A DNA stretch of 64,000 nucleotides from Paenibacillus sp. DMB20 (GTDB lineage: Bacteria > Bacillota > Bacilli > Paenibacillales > Paenibacillaceae), in assembly GCF_000987955.1 (NCBI RefSeq), contig NZ_LAZU01000029.1, forward strand, positions 1 through 64,000, given 5' to 3'. The notes beneath the pieces are model-generated. The model did not search any database. It was given only the letters and a program-made list of their open reading frames with translations, and was not told the origin of the DNA. Numbering within the stretch: the stretch's first letter is position 1; every line of letters starts with the position of its first letter. The translations under genes were made by a program, and so were the position numbers. Of this stretch, positions 54,254-63,784 are shown piece after piece.

Positions 54254-54994
54254 TTGATCCGGAATGAATGTTTGAAGATGGTGAACAAGAGAATCTTTAT
54301 CCTTGCGTACCTTGGCCTTATTGGAGTAACAATAATATTGTCTTGGTCATACATCAATAGTCTCAAGACTGAGGTTACGTCGGCTCAAATGCTAGAGGCT
54401 TTGATTAGCATGATGGGGTTACTTGTTATTACACCTTGGGCGATTGTCTCGTCACCTCTGATTTGGACGGATGAATATCAGTACGGTACACTGAAACAAT
54501 TGTTTCTCCATACGTCTTCGCGCATACGGTTGTACAGTGCCAAAATTGCTGCAATGATCTTGCAAATCGTTACGAGTGTCGGTTGTATATTCATCGTTGC
54601 TTTGTTATCGAATCTTTTGATGGCTCCGCAAAACATGCAGTGGGGCGACATGACGGTCGTTTTATACTCTTCCGGAGCACTCGTATTGCAATGTTGTCTA
54701 TATGCAAGTCTAGCATCTTTGATTGGCGTGTGGACGAGATCCGCTGCTTTCGGGGTAGGTGGCAGCTTAGCGGTATACTTTATTCAGTTGATGTTTGGCA
54801 GCAGTCTCATATCCACATCATGGACGCATATTCTATTCATTCATCATGATGATTTAAGCCTTTATTGGAATACTCCGGAATATAAATCTGAATTGCCTGG
54901 CTTACCTATGTCGCTGGCGATAGATATCGCCTATATATTGTTTTTCTTTGCGGTTGGATTAAGGTTATTCGTCAAAGAGAGAGGAGCAGAATAA
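54254..54994 (+). CDS. lanE: Lanthipeptide immunity ABC transporter permease (LanE-like)
   Basis: A 246-residue ABC-2-type permease with six membrane helices, beginning at TTG 54254, one base after the LanF stop. It has the conserved pattern IRNECLKMVNKRIFILAYLG and DEYQYGTLKQLF before the second helix. Classical immunity transporters use two different permeases (LanE and LanG); here only one is present, so it may work as a homodimer as in BcrAB. It closes the cluster; no LanI lipoprotein or lantibiotic two-component system is adjacent. Confidence 0.85.
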   Translation: MIRNECLKMVNKRIFILAYLGLIGVTIILSWSYINSLKTEVTSAQMLEALISMMGLLVITPWAIVSSPLIWTDEYQYGTLKQLFLHTSSRIRLYSAKIAAMILQIVTSVGCIFIVALLSNLLMAPQNMQWGDMTVVLYSSGALVLQCCLYASLASLIGVWTRSAAFGVGGSLAVYFIQLMFGSSLISTSWTHILFIHHDDLSLYWNTPEYKSELPGLPMSLAIDIAYILFFFAVGLRLFVKERGAE

Positions 54995-55176
54995 ATATAA
55001 TACGGAGCTGCGAATGAGCACCAGATCGGACTCACTCGCGAATTCGACCTTCTGCGGATCAAGATTTCCAGTTTTTCTTACCGTCTCCTTGTCCCCCCAT
55101 TCTTTAATGAAAAAATAGTGTTGCCAATAAATTCGGATGAATACATTTCTTTAATATGTGAAAGATCAGATTTCAC

Positions 55177-55204
55177 TTGACATCAAACGTATTGGTGATA
55201 TACA
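55177..55204 (+). promoter_or_regulatory. Promoter of the leuA T-box leader
   Basis: -35 TTGACA (55177-55182) and -10 TATACA (55199-55204) are 16 bp apart, directly upstream of the T-box leader. Between the lanthipeptide cluster end (54994) and this point I see no gene. Confidence 0.55.
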
Positions 55205-55221
55205 TTGTTTCTAATATTTAA

Positions 55222-55507
55222 AACGTTGAAAAGGAATAGTACGGTTTTCCAAGCGAACAGAGAGCTGTTGAATGGTGCGAAACAGCCGTGGAGAGAATCG
55301 GAACTCGCCTTGGAGTTGCTCGCTGAACCCGTAAAGTAGGTGGAGCCGGAGCCTGACCGTTATCTTCAGGAGGATACAAGGTTTATCCGTTTTTGGAAAC
55401 CCTGTATCCGTAGAGTGCATGCCAACGACGGCATGAATTCGGAGTGGTACCGCGTAAGATGTCAAAGTCTTTCGTCTCCTGATCGTGGAGATGAAAGGCT
55501 TTTTTTG
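55222..55507 (+). promoter_or_regulatory. Leucine T-box leader with terminator
   Basis: Stem I is framed by CCAAG and CTTGG, with the specifier candidate CTC (Leu, about 55304-55306) in GGAACTCGCC. The T-box sequence is GGAGTGGTACCGCG (55441-55454), nearly the consensus AGGGTGGTACCGCG. The terminator stem is AAGTCTTTCGTCTCC with GGAGATGAAAGGCTT, followed by TTTTTT (to 55507). Uncharged tRNA-Leu binding would favour the antiterminator and allow leuA expression. Confidence 0.9.
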
Positions 55508-55560
55508 TTCATCCGATCAATGCCAATAAGCACAGGAAATCGATGAAAGGAAGGATATCC

Positions 55561-57237
55561 ATGAAAAATGTTGAGAAGTACGCCAGAGGATATTTTATGC
55601 CGCCGGAGACCAGCTTGAGCTGGACCCAAAAGGAATATATTACAGAGGCGCCGATTTGGTGCAGCGTCGACCTTCGCGACGGGAATCAGGCATTAATCGT
55701 TCCGATGAATCTGGAGGAAAAGCTGGAATACTTCAAATTGCTTGTGGAGATCGGGTTCAAGGAGATCGAAGTCGGATTTCCCGCGGCTTCGGAGACCGAA
55801 TTCACCTTTTTGCGCACATTGATCGAGCAGGATTTGATCCCGGACGACGTCACGATCCAAGTGTTGACCCAATCGAGAGAGCATATTATCCGCAAAACGT
55901 TCGAATCGCTCAAGGGCGCGAAAAAAGCCGTGGTCCATTTGTACAACTCGACATCCGTGGCACAGCGGGAACAGGTATTCCGCAAGTCCAAGGAAGAGAT
56001 TATCGACATCGCCGTGAGCGGCGCCAAGCTGTTGAAGGAATGCGCATCGGTGACGGAAGGGAACTTTCAGTTCCAGTACTCGCCGGAGAGCTTTACCGGT
56101 ACGGAGATCGATTTTGCGCTGGACATCTGCAACAGCGTGCTGGACGTATGGCAGCCGACGGCGGAGAATCCGGTCATCATCAACCTGCCTGCAACGGTCT
56201 CCATGTCGATGCCTCACGTCTACGCCAGCCAGATCGAGTATATGAGCGAGCACCTGAACTTCCGGGAGCACGTGATTTTATCGGTCCATCCGCACAACGA
56301 CAGGGGAACAGGCGTGGCGGATGCGGAGCTGGGGATGCTGGCCGGAGCCCAGCGCGTCGAAGGCACTTTGTTTGGGAACGGGGAAAGAACGGGGAACGTC
56401 GACATTGTGACGCTGGCGCTGAACATGTACTCGCATGGGGTAGACCCGAAGCTGAATTTTGAGAACATCCCTGCGATCATCTCCGTTTATGAGCGACTGA
56501 CCAAAATGAGAGTAAGCGAGAGACATCCGTACGGAGGCGAGCTGGTATTCACCGCTTTCTCCGGTTCGCATCAGGATGCCATTGCGAAAGGAATGACATG
56601 GCGCGAGGAAAAGGAACCCCGGCATTGGTCGGTCCCTTATCTGCTGATTGATCCCAAGGACATCGGCAGGGAGTATGAAGGCGATATTATCCGCATTAAC
56701 AGCCAATCCGGCAAAGGCGGGATCGGATACGTGCTGCAGCTGAAGTATGGACTCGATCTCCCGGCGAAAATGCGCGAAAACTTCGGATACTTCGTTAAAA
56801 ACGTATCGGATCAGCAGCAGAAGGAACTGATGCCCGATGAAATATACGATATTTTCTTGAAGGAATATGTGAATATTAAAACACCTGTCGAGTTTGTCAA
56901 ATACCGTATGACAGACAATGACGATTTTGAAACCATCGTTGTTTTGCGGACGGCGGACGGGGTCAAGGAAATTACAGGTACGGGGAACGGAAGGCTTGAT
57001 TCAATCAGCAATGCACTGCAAGCCTATCTTGGATTAGAATACAGCGATCTGGTCTATAAGGAGCACGCGTTGGAAATAGGCTCTAAATCGCAAGCGGTCT
57101 CTTATATCGGGATCACGGCCTTAGACAACAGCGTATATTGGGGTTGCGGCATTGACGTTGATATTATGACCTCGTCTGTAAAAGCTCTGTTTAGTGCTGT
57201 AAATCAAATGAGCCGCAATATTAAAGATAACAATTAA
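55561..57237 (+). CDS. leuA: 2-Isopropylmalate synthase, LeuA type 2
   Basis: ATG 55561 follows AAAGGAAGGATA; product 558 residues. The catalytic TIM barrel has WCSVDLRDGNQAL (metal Asp and Arg), the LSVHPHNDRGTGVADAELGM metal-His segment and GNGERTGNVD. The C-terminal ~150 residues are the regulatory LeuA dimer domain. Type 2 enzymes have this PETSLSWTQKEY beginning and are larger than the type 1 enzyme of B. subtilis. It condenses acetyl-CoA with 2-oxoisovalerate, the first committed step of leucine synthesis, under control of a leucine T-box. Confidence 0.95.
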   Translation: MKNVEKYARGYFMPPETSLSWTQKEYITEAPIWCSVDLRDGNQALIVPMNLEEKLEYFKLLVEIGFKEIEVGFPAASETEFTFLRTLIEQDLIPDDVTIQVLTQSREHIIRKTFESLKGAKKAVVHLYNSTSVAQREQVFRKSKEEIIDIAVSGAKLLKECASVTEGNFQFQYSPESFTGTEIDFALDICNSVLDVWQPTAENPVIINLPATVSMSMPHVYASQIEYMSEHLNFREHVILSVHPHNDRGTGVADAELGMLAGAQRVEGTLFGNGERTGNVDIVTLALNMYSHGVDPKLNFENIPAIISVYERLTKMRVSERHPYGGELVFTAFSGSHQDAIAKGMTWREEKEPRHWSVPYLLIDPKDIGREYEGDIIRINSQSGKGGIGYVLQLKYGLDLPAKMRENFGYFVKNVSDQQQKELMPDEIYDIFLKEYVNIKTPVEFVKYRMTDNDDFETIVVLRTADGVKEITGTGNGRLDSISNALQAYLGLEYSDLVYKEHALEIGSKSQAVSYIGITALDNSVYWGCGIDVDIMTSSVKALFSAVNQMSRNIKDNN

Positions 57238-57308
57238 TTCCACCGCGTTGCAGAAGGGCGGCTGTTAATGCAAGCCGTATGGAAGCGAGTCCTTATCTAG
57301 GAGGGATC

Positions 57309-57920
57309 ATGTTGCAGCAGATCTTTAACGATACGATTAAGCAGGACGTAAAGCCGTTCCTTTCCAAGCGTGGCTTCGCAAAGAAGGGTTTGAATTTCTA
57401 TAAGACAACAGAAAACCTCATCTACATGTTCAATTTCCAAAAGTCCTCTGGCAATTCAGCGGACAATGTCATGTTTTATGTGAACTGCGGTATTTATGCA
57501 GCGGAGTTGGCACGGATACAATCGAGAGAGATTCTGGCAGCACCCCAAGAATCGGAGTGTCACTTCAGAGCAAGAATTGGGGAAATTGCCGAGACTGTTC
57601 CAGATCGATTTTCAATCACTCCTGATACGAATATGGATGATTTAAGAAAAACGCTGCTTAGTGGATTGGAAGAGGTTATTCATTTCTATGATACTATGAC
57701 CAGCGCCAGATCCCTTGTGGATTATTACACTTCAGGTCCATTTTTACATCTGGGCGAAGAGAGCTTTCATTTGCTATTGCAATCCAATGATGCAGCAGCG
57801 GCTACACATTATTTGAAGGCTTTGCAGGAAAAGTACGGAACAGAAAAGCGATGGACCATATTCGAAAATAAATACGAGGCCATCTTTAATAAATATGGAG
57901 TGGAATTTGATAAGCTATAA
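57309..57920 (+). CDS. DUF4304-like protein
   Basis: ATG 57309 follows AGGAGGGATC; product 203 residues. The N-terminal ~110 residues match DUF4304 (FLSKRGFAKKGLNFYKTTEN, LIYMFNFQKSSGNSADNVMF), a small alpha/beta domain frequently found as orphan immunity genes near polymorphic toxins. No toxin is adjacent. It lies 71 bases behind leuA but has its own ribosome binding site. Cellular role unknown. Confidence 0.75.
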   Translation: MLQQIFNDTIKQDVKPFLSKRGFAKKGLNFYKTTENLIYMFNFQKSSGNSADNVMFYVNCGIYAAELARIQSREILAAPQESECHFRARIGEIAETVPDRFSITPDTNMDDLRKTLLSGLEEVIHFYDTMTSARSLVDYYTSGPFLHLGEESFHLLLQSNDAAAATHYLKALQEKYGTEKRWTIFENKYEAIFNKYGVEFDKL

Positions 57921-57925
57921 GCCAG

Positions 57926-57985
57926 CATTTTTCGTCGATAGACCGGTTAAGCTGAGTGTACCGTAAAGAACGGCAAGCTTTTGCT
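57926..57985. repeat. Structured repeat, copy H
   Basis: CATTTTTCGTCGATAGACC and GGTTAAGCTGAGTGTACCGT are the second repeat subtype with a diverged core, followed by AACGGCAAGCTTTTGCTGTG. It lies directly after the DUF4304-like gene. Confidence 0.55.
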
Positions 57986-58040
57986 GTGGAACCGTCTCAA
58001 AAAGGGTGCGTAGGTGTTAGAGTGAACTCATTTTCATAAA

Positions 58041-58078
58041 TTCAGGGCCCTCTCATGTTTGAGAGGGCCCTGAATTAT
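58041..58078. terminator. Strong bidirectional terminator
   Basis: TTCAGGGCCCTCTCA (58041-58055) pairs perfectly with TGAGAGGGCCCTGAA (58060-58074) around a TGTT loop, with A/T-rich flanks. It separates the convergent DUF4304-like and glucanase genes. Confidence 0.85.
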
Positions 58079-58149
58079 TATTACTCTATCAACCCCGAAG
58101 CAGGACTGGTTTTTCCAGCATCAATATGGTCTGATTGGGAGTACAGCTT

Positions 58150-60782
58150 TTACTCCGCCGTTCCTTGGGTTGACCCATGGATATAGGTGAGCCAAGGGGT
58201 ATCCAGTGCTCCTTGCCCCGGGTTATAGGTAAAGAAGTACTCGACGGTATCGCCATGCTTCAAGTTATTGACAGGATAGGTATAGTTGCCGTTCCCCGTG
58301 GGGGTCATGGCGACGTTCAGCTGCACGCCGTTGTTGATCTTATAGTGTAAATCGGCAAAGGTGGCGCCGTTAACATAGAACAGCAAATCATCGCCAATTT
58401 TCTTCAGGCCTTTCACCTCATCGCCGATGACGATCACGGTAGAAGACGCCGGCACAACGGTGATGGTGGAGCTAGCTGTTTTATTGCCGTCAGCGGTTGT
58501 CGCCGTGACGGTTGTCGTGCCCGGAGCGAGCCCGGTTACGAGACCGCTCGAACTCACGGAAGCGATGCCGCCGCCCGCAACGGACCAGGTGACCTGCTTA
58601 TTCGTTGCATTGGACGGTGCCACATTGGCGTTTAACTGTACATTTTGCCCGACTTCCACCTGTGCCGTGGTTGGATTCACCGTTACGCCGGTAACCGGCA
58701 CATTTCCGGGATTCTGGCTGCCGCCTTCCCCTTCTTTATATACACGCACATAGTCTACCTGCATCGTTGCAGGGATATCGGACGGATCCGGGGTCCGGCC
58801 GCCGTCAAAGTTCCCGCCGATCGCCAGGTTCATAATGAGGTAGAACGGCTGATCGAACGGGGCGTTCGGATTGTTCGGCGCCGCTGCGGAATACCATTGA
58901 TCCCGGGTCGCTTTAAAGAAGAACTTGCCGTCCACATACCATTTAATGTTGTCCCCTTCCCAGACGACCGAATAGACATGATAGTCATTGGCAAAGGTTT
59001 GCCCTTCCGGGAAGTGATATTCGCCGGAAAGATGACGGTTCGTCGGCCATTGCCCGCCGAAGTGTACGGCGCCGCTCGTCGCCCCAGGCAAGCGTCCTCG
59101 TGCTTCCATCACATCGATTTCACCGGAGGATGCCCATGTTCCATACACATTATCCTGCGGAAGCATCCAGAGCGCAGGCCAGATGCCGTTGCCTGTAGGC
59201 AGCTTGGCACGGAAGTCCACTCTACCGTACTTGAGGGAAAAATGATCCTTGGTGTTGATTTTCCCGGAGGAGTATTGTGCATACCGATTTGGATCCTGCG
59301 GGAAGGATTTTGGCTCGTTCAAGGCCTGATGTTTAGCTTTCCGTCCTGTAGAAAAATATTTTGTGCACTGTCGGTATAGTGCTGCAGTTCCGCATTGCCC
59401 CAACCCCAGGTATTGGGATCGTCATTGAGATAATAACCTGTTTCATAGTTCCATTTGCTGCGATCAAGCGCGGTTCCGGCAAATTCATCCTGCCAGATGA
59501 GATTCATGCCTTGAATGGTTGGGTCGCTTGGCGTTCCGATCGGAATATCTTCCTGATCGGTAACATCCGGACGGGGAGCATCGGGATTGCCGATCAAGGT
59601 ATAGTTGATGAAATTGCTGCCGACGCTTCCGCCCGTCTGCCCGTTTAGCGGATAGCCGATACGGATCTGCATATCCTCCTGGATGGGCTGGAACCACAGG
59701 CCATAAATATGGTCGGCCCAATATCCCCACTGATTGGCATCGGACTTATTGTTGTAACCGTTCGCGGAGTATACAAATCCGCTCTGACTGGAATTATCCA
59801 AATCCACCCATTGCCCGTTGATGTTAATCTGGTACACAAAATTGCCAAGCTCCTTGGCTATTGGCGCCCCCCCATCAATTTTGGGCAGCGGTATGCCGAT
59901 AGCGCCGCTCGCATCGGCTGTAAAAGTCGTTCCTTCATAAGGCGTAAGAACATATGAATTTCTTACGGGCTCATTAAAGGTGATGGTATAGACGACGTTA
60001 GCCGAAGAGGTTTTCGATTCTAATTTGACGTTGATCGACTCCGTGACGTTAAACCAGTACCCGCCTCCTCCGTCGGTGAATTGGCCGAAGTTTTGATCAT
60101 AGATCCAGCCGCTGGACGCATTGTTGTCAATATCGGTCCATTTGCTGCTGTTTACAGGTTTAACATACACCTTCAAATCATCCGCTACGGCTTCATAGGT
60201 TATGGCCGGATCATTGTTGAAAATAGGATAGGTGAAGCCTGCACCGCCTGTAAAACCTGCTGTAATCTCTGGCCCTTGCGTAGGTGTCATCGCCGTGATG
60301 GTTGTTTTGTTGATGTTTTGGAATTTAAGCGTATATTCAAGCGTGACCCTATTCGCTTTGGAGTATAGCTGAATCTCGGTCGTTGCGGAGAGGGTGAACC
60401 AATAGCCGGTAAAGCCGCCGTCGTTCCAGTGACCCCAGTTCCGGTTATAGACAAAGCTGCCGACACTGTCGATATCGATCCATTTGCCATCTACTTTTAC
60501 ATTTACGCCCAAGTCTTGGGCAACGTCATTCCAGGTGGCAGAGCCCCCGTTGAATATAGGCATGACAAAACCGTAGCTGGCCTGGCCAACTCCTGATTTT
60601 GTGATGACCGGTCCGTCTGCTGCCGAAAAGTAAGACATCGAGGTAATGGTGGCTCCAGCTTCTTCAGCTGCCTGAACCTTTGATGTCGGCCATAGGACGA
60701 TGCTAGCCAGCAGCACGATCGCCAAGAACAAGCTCAGTCCCTTGTGCCTTAACGGCCTTTCCGTAGAGTGAGATCGCTTCAT
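58150..60782 (-). pseudogene. Secreted GH16 beta-glucanase (laminarinase/lichenase type), one-base frameshift
   Basis: ATG 60782 (minus strand) follows AAGGGAGGG. A signal peptide (about 1-37) ends at KVQAAEE. Three ~115-residue repeats of one beta domain follow, each with a WxDID or WVDLD motif and GYWF, GGYWF or GLWF. The GH16 domain starts LIWQDEFAGTALDRSKWNYE and has the catalytic motif GEIDVMEARG. Behind it are a BIG2-like Ig domain (VTGVTVNPTTAQVEVGQNVQ) and a CBM56-type beta-1,3-glucan-binding domain. Near 59325 one base is missing (GKLNI to KALNEP). With it the enzyme has about 877 residues. It would degrade beta-1,3- or mixed-linkage glucan outside the cell. Confidence 0.85.
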
Positions 60783-60830
60783 AATACCCTCCCTTAATGA
60801 TAGATGGATTCTTCCAGCGCATGCGCACAC

Positions 60831-60845
60831 TGGAAAACGCTTACA
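60831..60845 (-). promoter_or_regulatory. cre box (CcpA site) upstream of the GH16 gene
   Basis: On the minus strand the sequence is TGTAAGCGTTTTCCA, which fits the cre consensus TGWAARCGYTWNCW closely. It lies 48 bases upstream of the start codon, inside the promoter region, and predicts repression by glucose through CcpA and HPr-Ser-P. Confidence 0.75.
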
Positions 60846-60994
60846 CCGGTGAGCATCTTCATTCTATCGAAGATCATCATCCGATGAACAGGCACCATTT
60901 TTTTGGTTGGGTCCCATTATTTCGGGTTATTGGGATGCCCCATTTTCGATGCCTCGCGGATGCATACCGGGACCGGCCCGCTTTTGCGTCAATC

Positions 60995-61028
60995 AAAAAG
61001 GAGCGAACGCACCCGGCGCTCACTCCTT
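60995..61028 (-). terminator. Terminator of the nucleoside hydrolase cluster
   Basis: Read on the minus strand, AAGGAGTGAGCG pairs with CGCTCCTT across a GC-rich loop and is followed by TTTTTG. Confidence 0.65.
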
Positions 61029-61038
61029 ATGGTGTAGC

Positions 61039-61974
61039 TTATCTCATCAATGTCTCCATAAAATGCTCATGGAACCGCTTGGCGTCGACGCCGATGCAGA
61101 CGTTGACGTTCGGCCGGTCGGTACAACGCGGACGCAGATCGGCGATGGTTCTGCCATAGGAGTGGATGCCTTCCAGATCGACCTGGAGCACCATTGGCTG
61201 AACTTCGACCAGGCTCGGGTCGATCGCCACGGCTACCGCCAGCGGATCATGCAGGGCACAGCTTGTCCGGTCGCCATAGGCTTCCCGGTAGCCTCCGATG
61301 TAGTAGGAAGCAATGTCGGCCAAAAAGCGGGTCAGGTCCGAATCCAGATCTCTCCAGCGCTGGATATCCTCCAGACTGAGCTCGGTCTGCATGGTCACAT
61401 CCAGTCCGACCAGCGTAATCGGAGCTCCCGATTGGAAGATGAGCTGGGCCGCCTCCGGATCGGAGTACACATTCGCTTCCGCATGCATTCGGCGGTTGCC
61501 CGCCACGCCAACGGCTCCGCCCATCACGATAATCTGACGGACCAGCGACGATATTTCCGGCGCCTGCAGAATGGCCGCAGCCAGATTGGTCAACGGGCCG
61601 ACGCAGATGAGCGTTACCTGCTTCGGATATCGCCGGATCTGATCCACCATAAAGGCCGCGGCGGACGTTGAGACCGGCTTGGCTGCAGGATCGGGGAATG
61701 CCAAGTTGCCGAGCCCATTCTCGCCATGAAACTGGACGGGATACGACTTCATCGAGGGATGAAACAAGGGGGCGGCTTCCCCCATGGCGACTGGAACCCC
61801 GGAAACGCCAAGCCGTTCCAATACATGGAGCGTATTTCGTGTCGCATGCTCCACCGGTACGTTTCCGAAGCAAGTCGTTATTCCAAGGATATCGAGAGCC
61901 GAAGACCGGACAGCATAGGCAATCGCCAGCGCATCGTCAACGCCCGTATCCACATCCAATACGATTCGGTGCAT
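61039..61974 (-). CDS. Nucleoside hydrolase (IunH family) 1
   Basis: ATG 61974 has GGAGGAGTA upstream (TTG 61977 is an alternative); 311 residues. It has the N-terminal calcium-binding motif DVDTGVDDA, a NLAAAILQAPEI helix, the MGGAVGVAGN loop and the C-terminal DPLAVAVAIDP segment with the catalytic Asp. It splits the N-glycosidic bond of ribonucleosides into base and ribose. A second copy lies just upstream (28 bases apart) and two ECF-type ATPases follow further on, so this is a nucleoside uptake and salvage operon. Confidence 0.9.
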   Translation of the reverse strand: MHRIVLDVDTGVDDALAIAYAVRSSALDILGITTCFGNVPVEHATRNTLHVLERLGVSGVPVAMGEAAPLFHPSMKSYPVQFHGENGLGNLAFPDPAAKPVSTSAAAFMVDQIRRYPKQVTLICVGPLTNLAAAILQAPEISSLVRQIIVMGGAVGVAGNRRMHAEANVYSDPEAAQLIFQSGAPITLVGLDVTMQTELSLEDIQRWRDLDSDLTRFLADIASYYIGGYREAYGDRTSCALHDPLAVAVAIDPSLVEVQPMVLQVDLEGIHSYGRTIADLRPRCTDRPNVNVCIGVDAKRFHEHFMETLMR

Positions 61975-62001
61975 CAATCGTACTCCTCCTTCCTCTGACG
62001 G

Positions 62002-62955
62002 TTATGATAGCACCGTGCGAATGTAATGCTGCAGGAATGCCTCTTCACGGACCTGCATGCAGACAGAGGCATTGGTCCGTGACTGCGGGCGTCTGAAGTC
62101 GACCAGCGTTGCTCCGGAAGATAACGGCCCCTTTGTTTCAACATAGACGTAATAATCCTCCATCTCCACAAGGGAAGCATCCTCGACGACAGCTAGCGCC
62201 AGCGGATCATGCATTAGCCGGTATTTGCCCTCGTTCAAGCGGTCGCTTGCCTCAAAGCTGAATGTGAATATATGATGCATGAATGCTCTTAGTTCTGCCT
62301 GTTCATCCGTGAAGCCGTCCATGAGCTGTTGATAATGAGCCTCGCCGAATTTTGCCTTCCCGGTCACGTCCAGGCCTACCATCGTAATCGGAATCCCGGA
62401 CTCGAACACCCGGTGCGCCGCTTCGGGATCGCCGTGGATGTTGGCCTCGGACACGGGCGTGATATTGCCCGGCACCTTGATGGCCCCTCCCATCAGCACC
62501 AGCTTGGCTTTCTGCGCGATCGACGGGTCTTTGGCGAGCGCCACCGCCAAATTGGTCAGCCTGCCGGTGAAGACCAGCGTAATGTCATGCGCCTGTTCCC
62601 GCATCTTCCGCACGATGAAATCAGATGCCCTCTCGTTCACCGGCGATTGGCGCGCCTCCGGCAGTTCATATCCGGCCAGGCCGTTGGCTCCATGAATGGC
62701 GGTTACGTTCTCCCGGCGGGGGCGAAACAAAGGGGCATCCGCTCCCATGGCAACGGGAATGTCGTACCGGGGCCGAGCCAATTCGAGCACCTGGAGCGTA
62801 TTCTTCGTCGCCTGCTTCACGTCCACATTGCCGAATACCGTTGTAATGCCTTCTATATGCAGCTTATCGGACTTCACGGCAAAGATGAGCGCCAGGGCAT
62901 CATCCACGCCGGTATCCACATCCAAGAGGATGTGTTTAACCTGCTCCTGCTCCAT
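62002..62955 (-). CDS. Nucleoside hydrolase (IunH family) 2
   Basis: A 317-residue paralogue: DVDTGVDDALALIFAVKSD near the N-terminus, an MGGAIKVPGNITPVSEANIH loop, and MHDPLALAVVEDASLVEM near the end. It is similar in layout but clearly diverged from the downstream copy, so the two may prefer different nucleosides (purine and pyrimidine). ATG 62955 follows GGGAGTGAC. It lies between the ATPase gene and the other hydrolase, on the same strand. Confidence 0.9.
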   Translation of the reverse strand: MEQEQVKHILLDVDTGVDDALALIFAVKSDKLHIEGITTVFGNVDVKQATKNTLQVLELARPRYDIPVAMGADAPLFRPRRENVTAIHGANGLAGYELPEARQSPVNERASDFIVRKMREQAHDITLVFTGRLTNLAVALAKDPSIAQKAKLVLMGGAIKVPGNITPVSEANIHGDPEAAHRVFESGIPITMVGLDVTGKAKFGEAHYQQLMDGFTDEQAELRAFMHHIFTFSFEASDRLNEGKYRLMHDPLALAVVEDASLVEMEDYYVYVETKGPLSSGATLVDFRRPQSRTNASVCMQVREEAFLQHYIRTVLS

Positions 62956-62977
62956 ATCGTTGTCACTCCCTTATTCC

Positions 62978-63784
62978 TCACTTAAGCTTGGCAAGCTCGT
63001 CTGCAAGCTCCGGTATCGCCAGAATGTTATGGCCGATATCCAGGGAGTGGCTGAGCCTGCTGATATGCGGCTGCTTCAGCATCGCCTGCTCCAGCACATC
63101 CAGATTCCAGAAGATGGTTCGCTTGTCGTCATCCGCAATAACCTGACGGTTCGCCATGACGATGACCCGCTGGAAGTTGTTCACGACAAATTCCATATCA
63201 TGCGTGATGGTGATGATGGTTTTTCCTTCCTGGTTTAAAGCCTCGATCAGATGGGCGAGCCGCGCCATGGCCGGAAGATCCTGACCTGCCGTCGGCTCAT
63301 CCAGAATGATAACGCTGGAATCCATCGCAATGACGGAGGCAATCGTTACGAATTTACGCATGGAATAGGGCAGGTTGTACGGATTGTCCTTAAGAAACGG
63401 AACGACGCCTGCCAGTTCTGCCGCCTTCATGACGTTCGCTTTGACCTGTTCTTCCGGCAGGCCCAGCTTGCGAGGTCCGAATTCAATCTCGCTGTACACA
63501 TCGTTATGAAAAATCTGGTCGTCTGGGTTCTGGAATACATAGCCCACCTTTCTTGATATTTGGGCGGTGGTATAATCCCGTGTATTCCAGCCGTCGATGA
63601 CGACATCCCCCTCGGAGGGCTTGAGCAGCCCGTTCATCATCTTGACGGTGGTCGTTTTACCCGCCCCGTTCTGGCCGACAATGGCAACGGATTCGCCCTT
63701 TCGGAAGGACATGTTGACGCCGTCCACCGCTTTGTAGCCGTTTGGGTAGGCGAAGGAAACATTCGTCAAAGTCAGAAAGCTCAT
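62978..63784 (-). CDS. ECF-transporter-type ATP-binding protein (EcfA-like)
   Basis: A 268-residue ATPase. Walker A is GQNGAGKTTTV (about 37-47), Q-loop YVFQNPDDQIFHNDVYSEIE (the FQNPDDQ of EcfA proteins), a degenerate signature (YNLPYSMRKFVTIASVIAMD in place of LSGGQ), Walker B VIILDEPTAGQD and H-loop THD. The missing LSGGQ is notable: in an EcfA pair one subunit often carries a degenerate signature. The start overlaps the neighbouring ATPase by four bases, so both are coupled. With two nucleoside hydrolases downstream, the substrate is probably a nucleoside. Confidence 0.85.
   Translation of the reverse strand: MSFLTLTNVSFAYPNGYKAVDGVNMSFRKGESVAIVGQNGAGKTTTVKMMNGLLKPSEGDVVIDGWNTRDYTTAQISRKVGYVFQNPDDQIFHNDVYSEIEFGPRKLGLPEEQVKANVMKAAELAGVVPFLKDNPYNLPYSMRKFVTIASVIAMDSSVIILDEPTAGQDLPAMARLAHLIEALNQEGKTIITITHDMEFVVNNFQRVIVMANRQVIADDDKRTIFWNLDVLEQAMLKQPHISRLSHSLDIGHNILAIPELADELAKLK

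Noticed and set aside
55656..56462. A 268-codon plus-strand frame inside leuA
   Set aside because: It is a shadow of the leuA reading frame, Arg- and Gly-rich, without its own ribosome binding site.
61247..61873. A 208-codon minus-strand frame inside the first nucleoside hydrolase gene
   Set aside because: It is an out-of-frame shadow of that gene, with Arg/Gly/Ser-rich composition.
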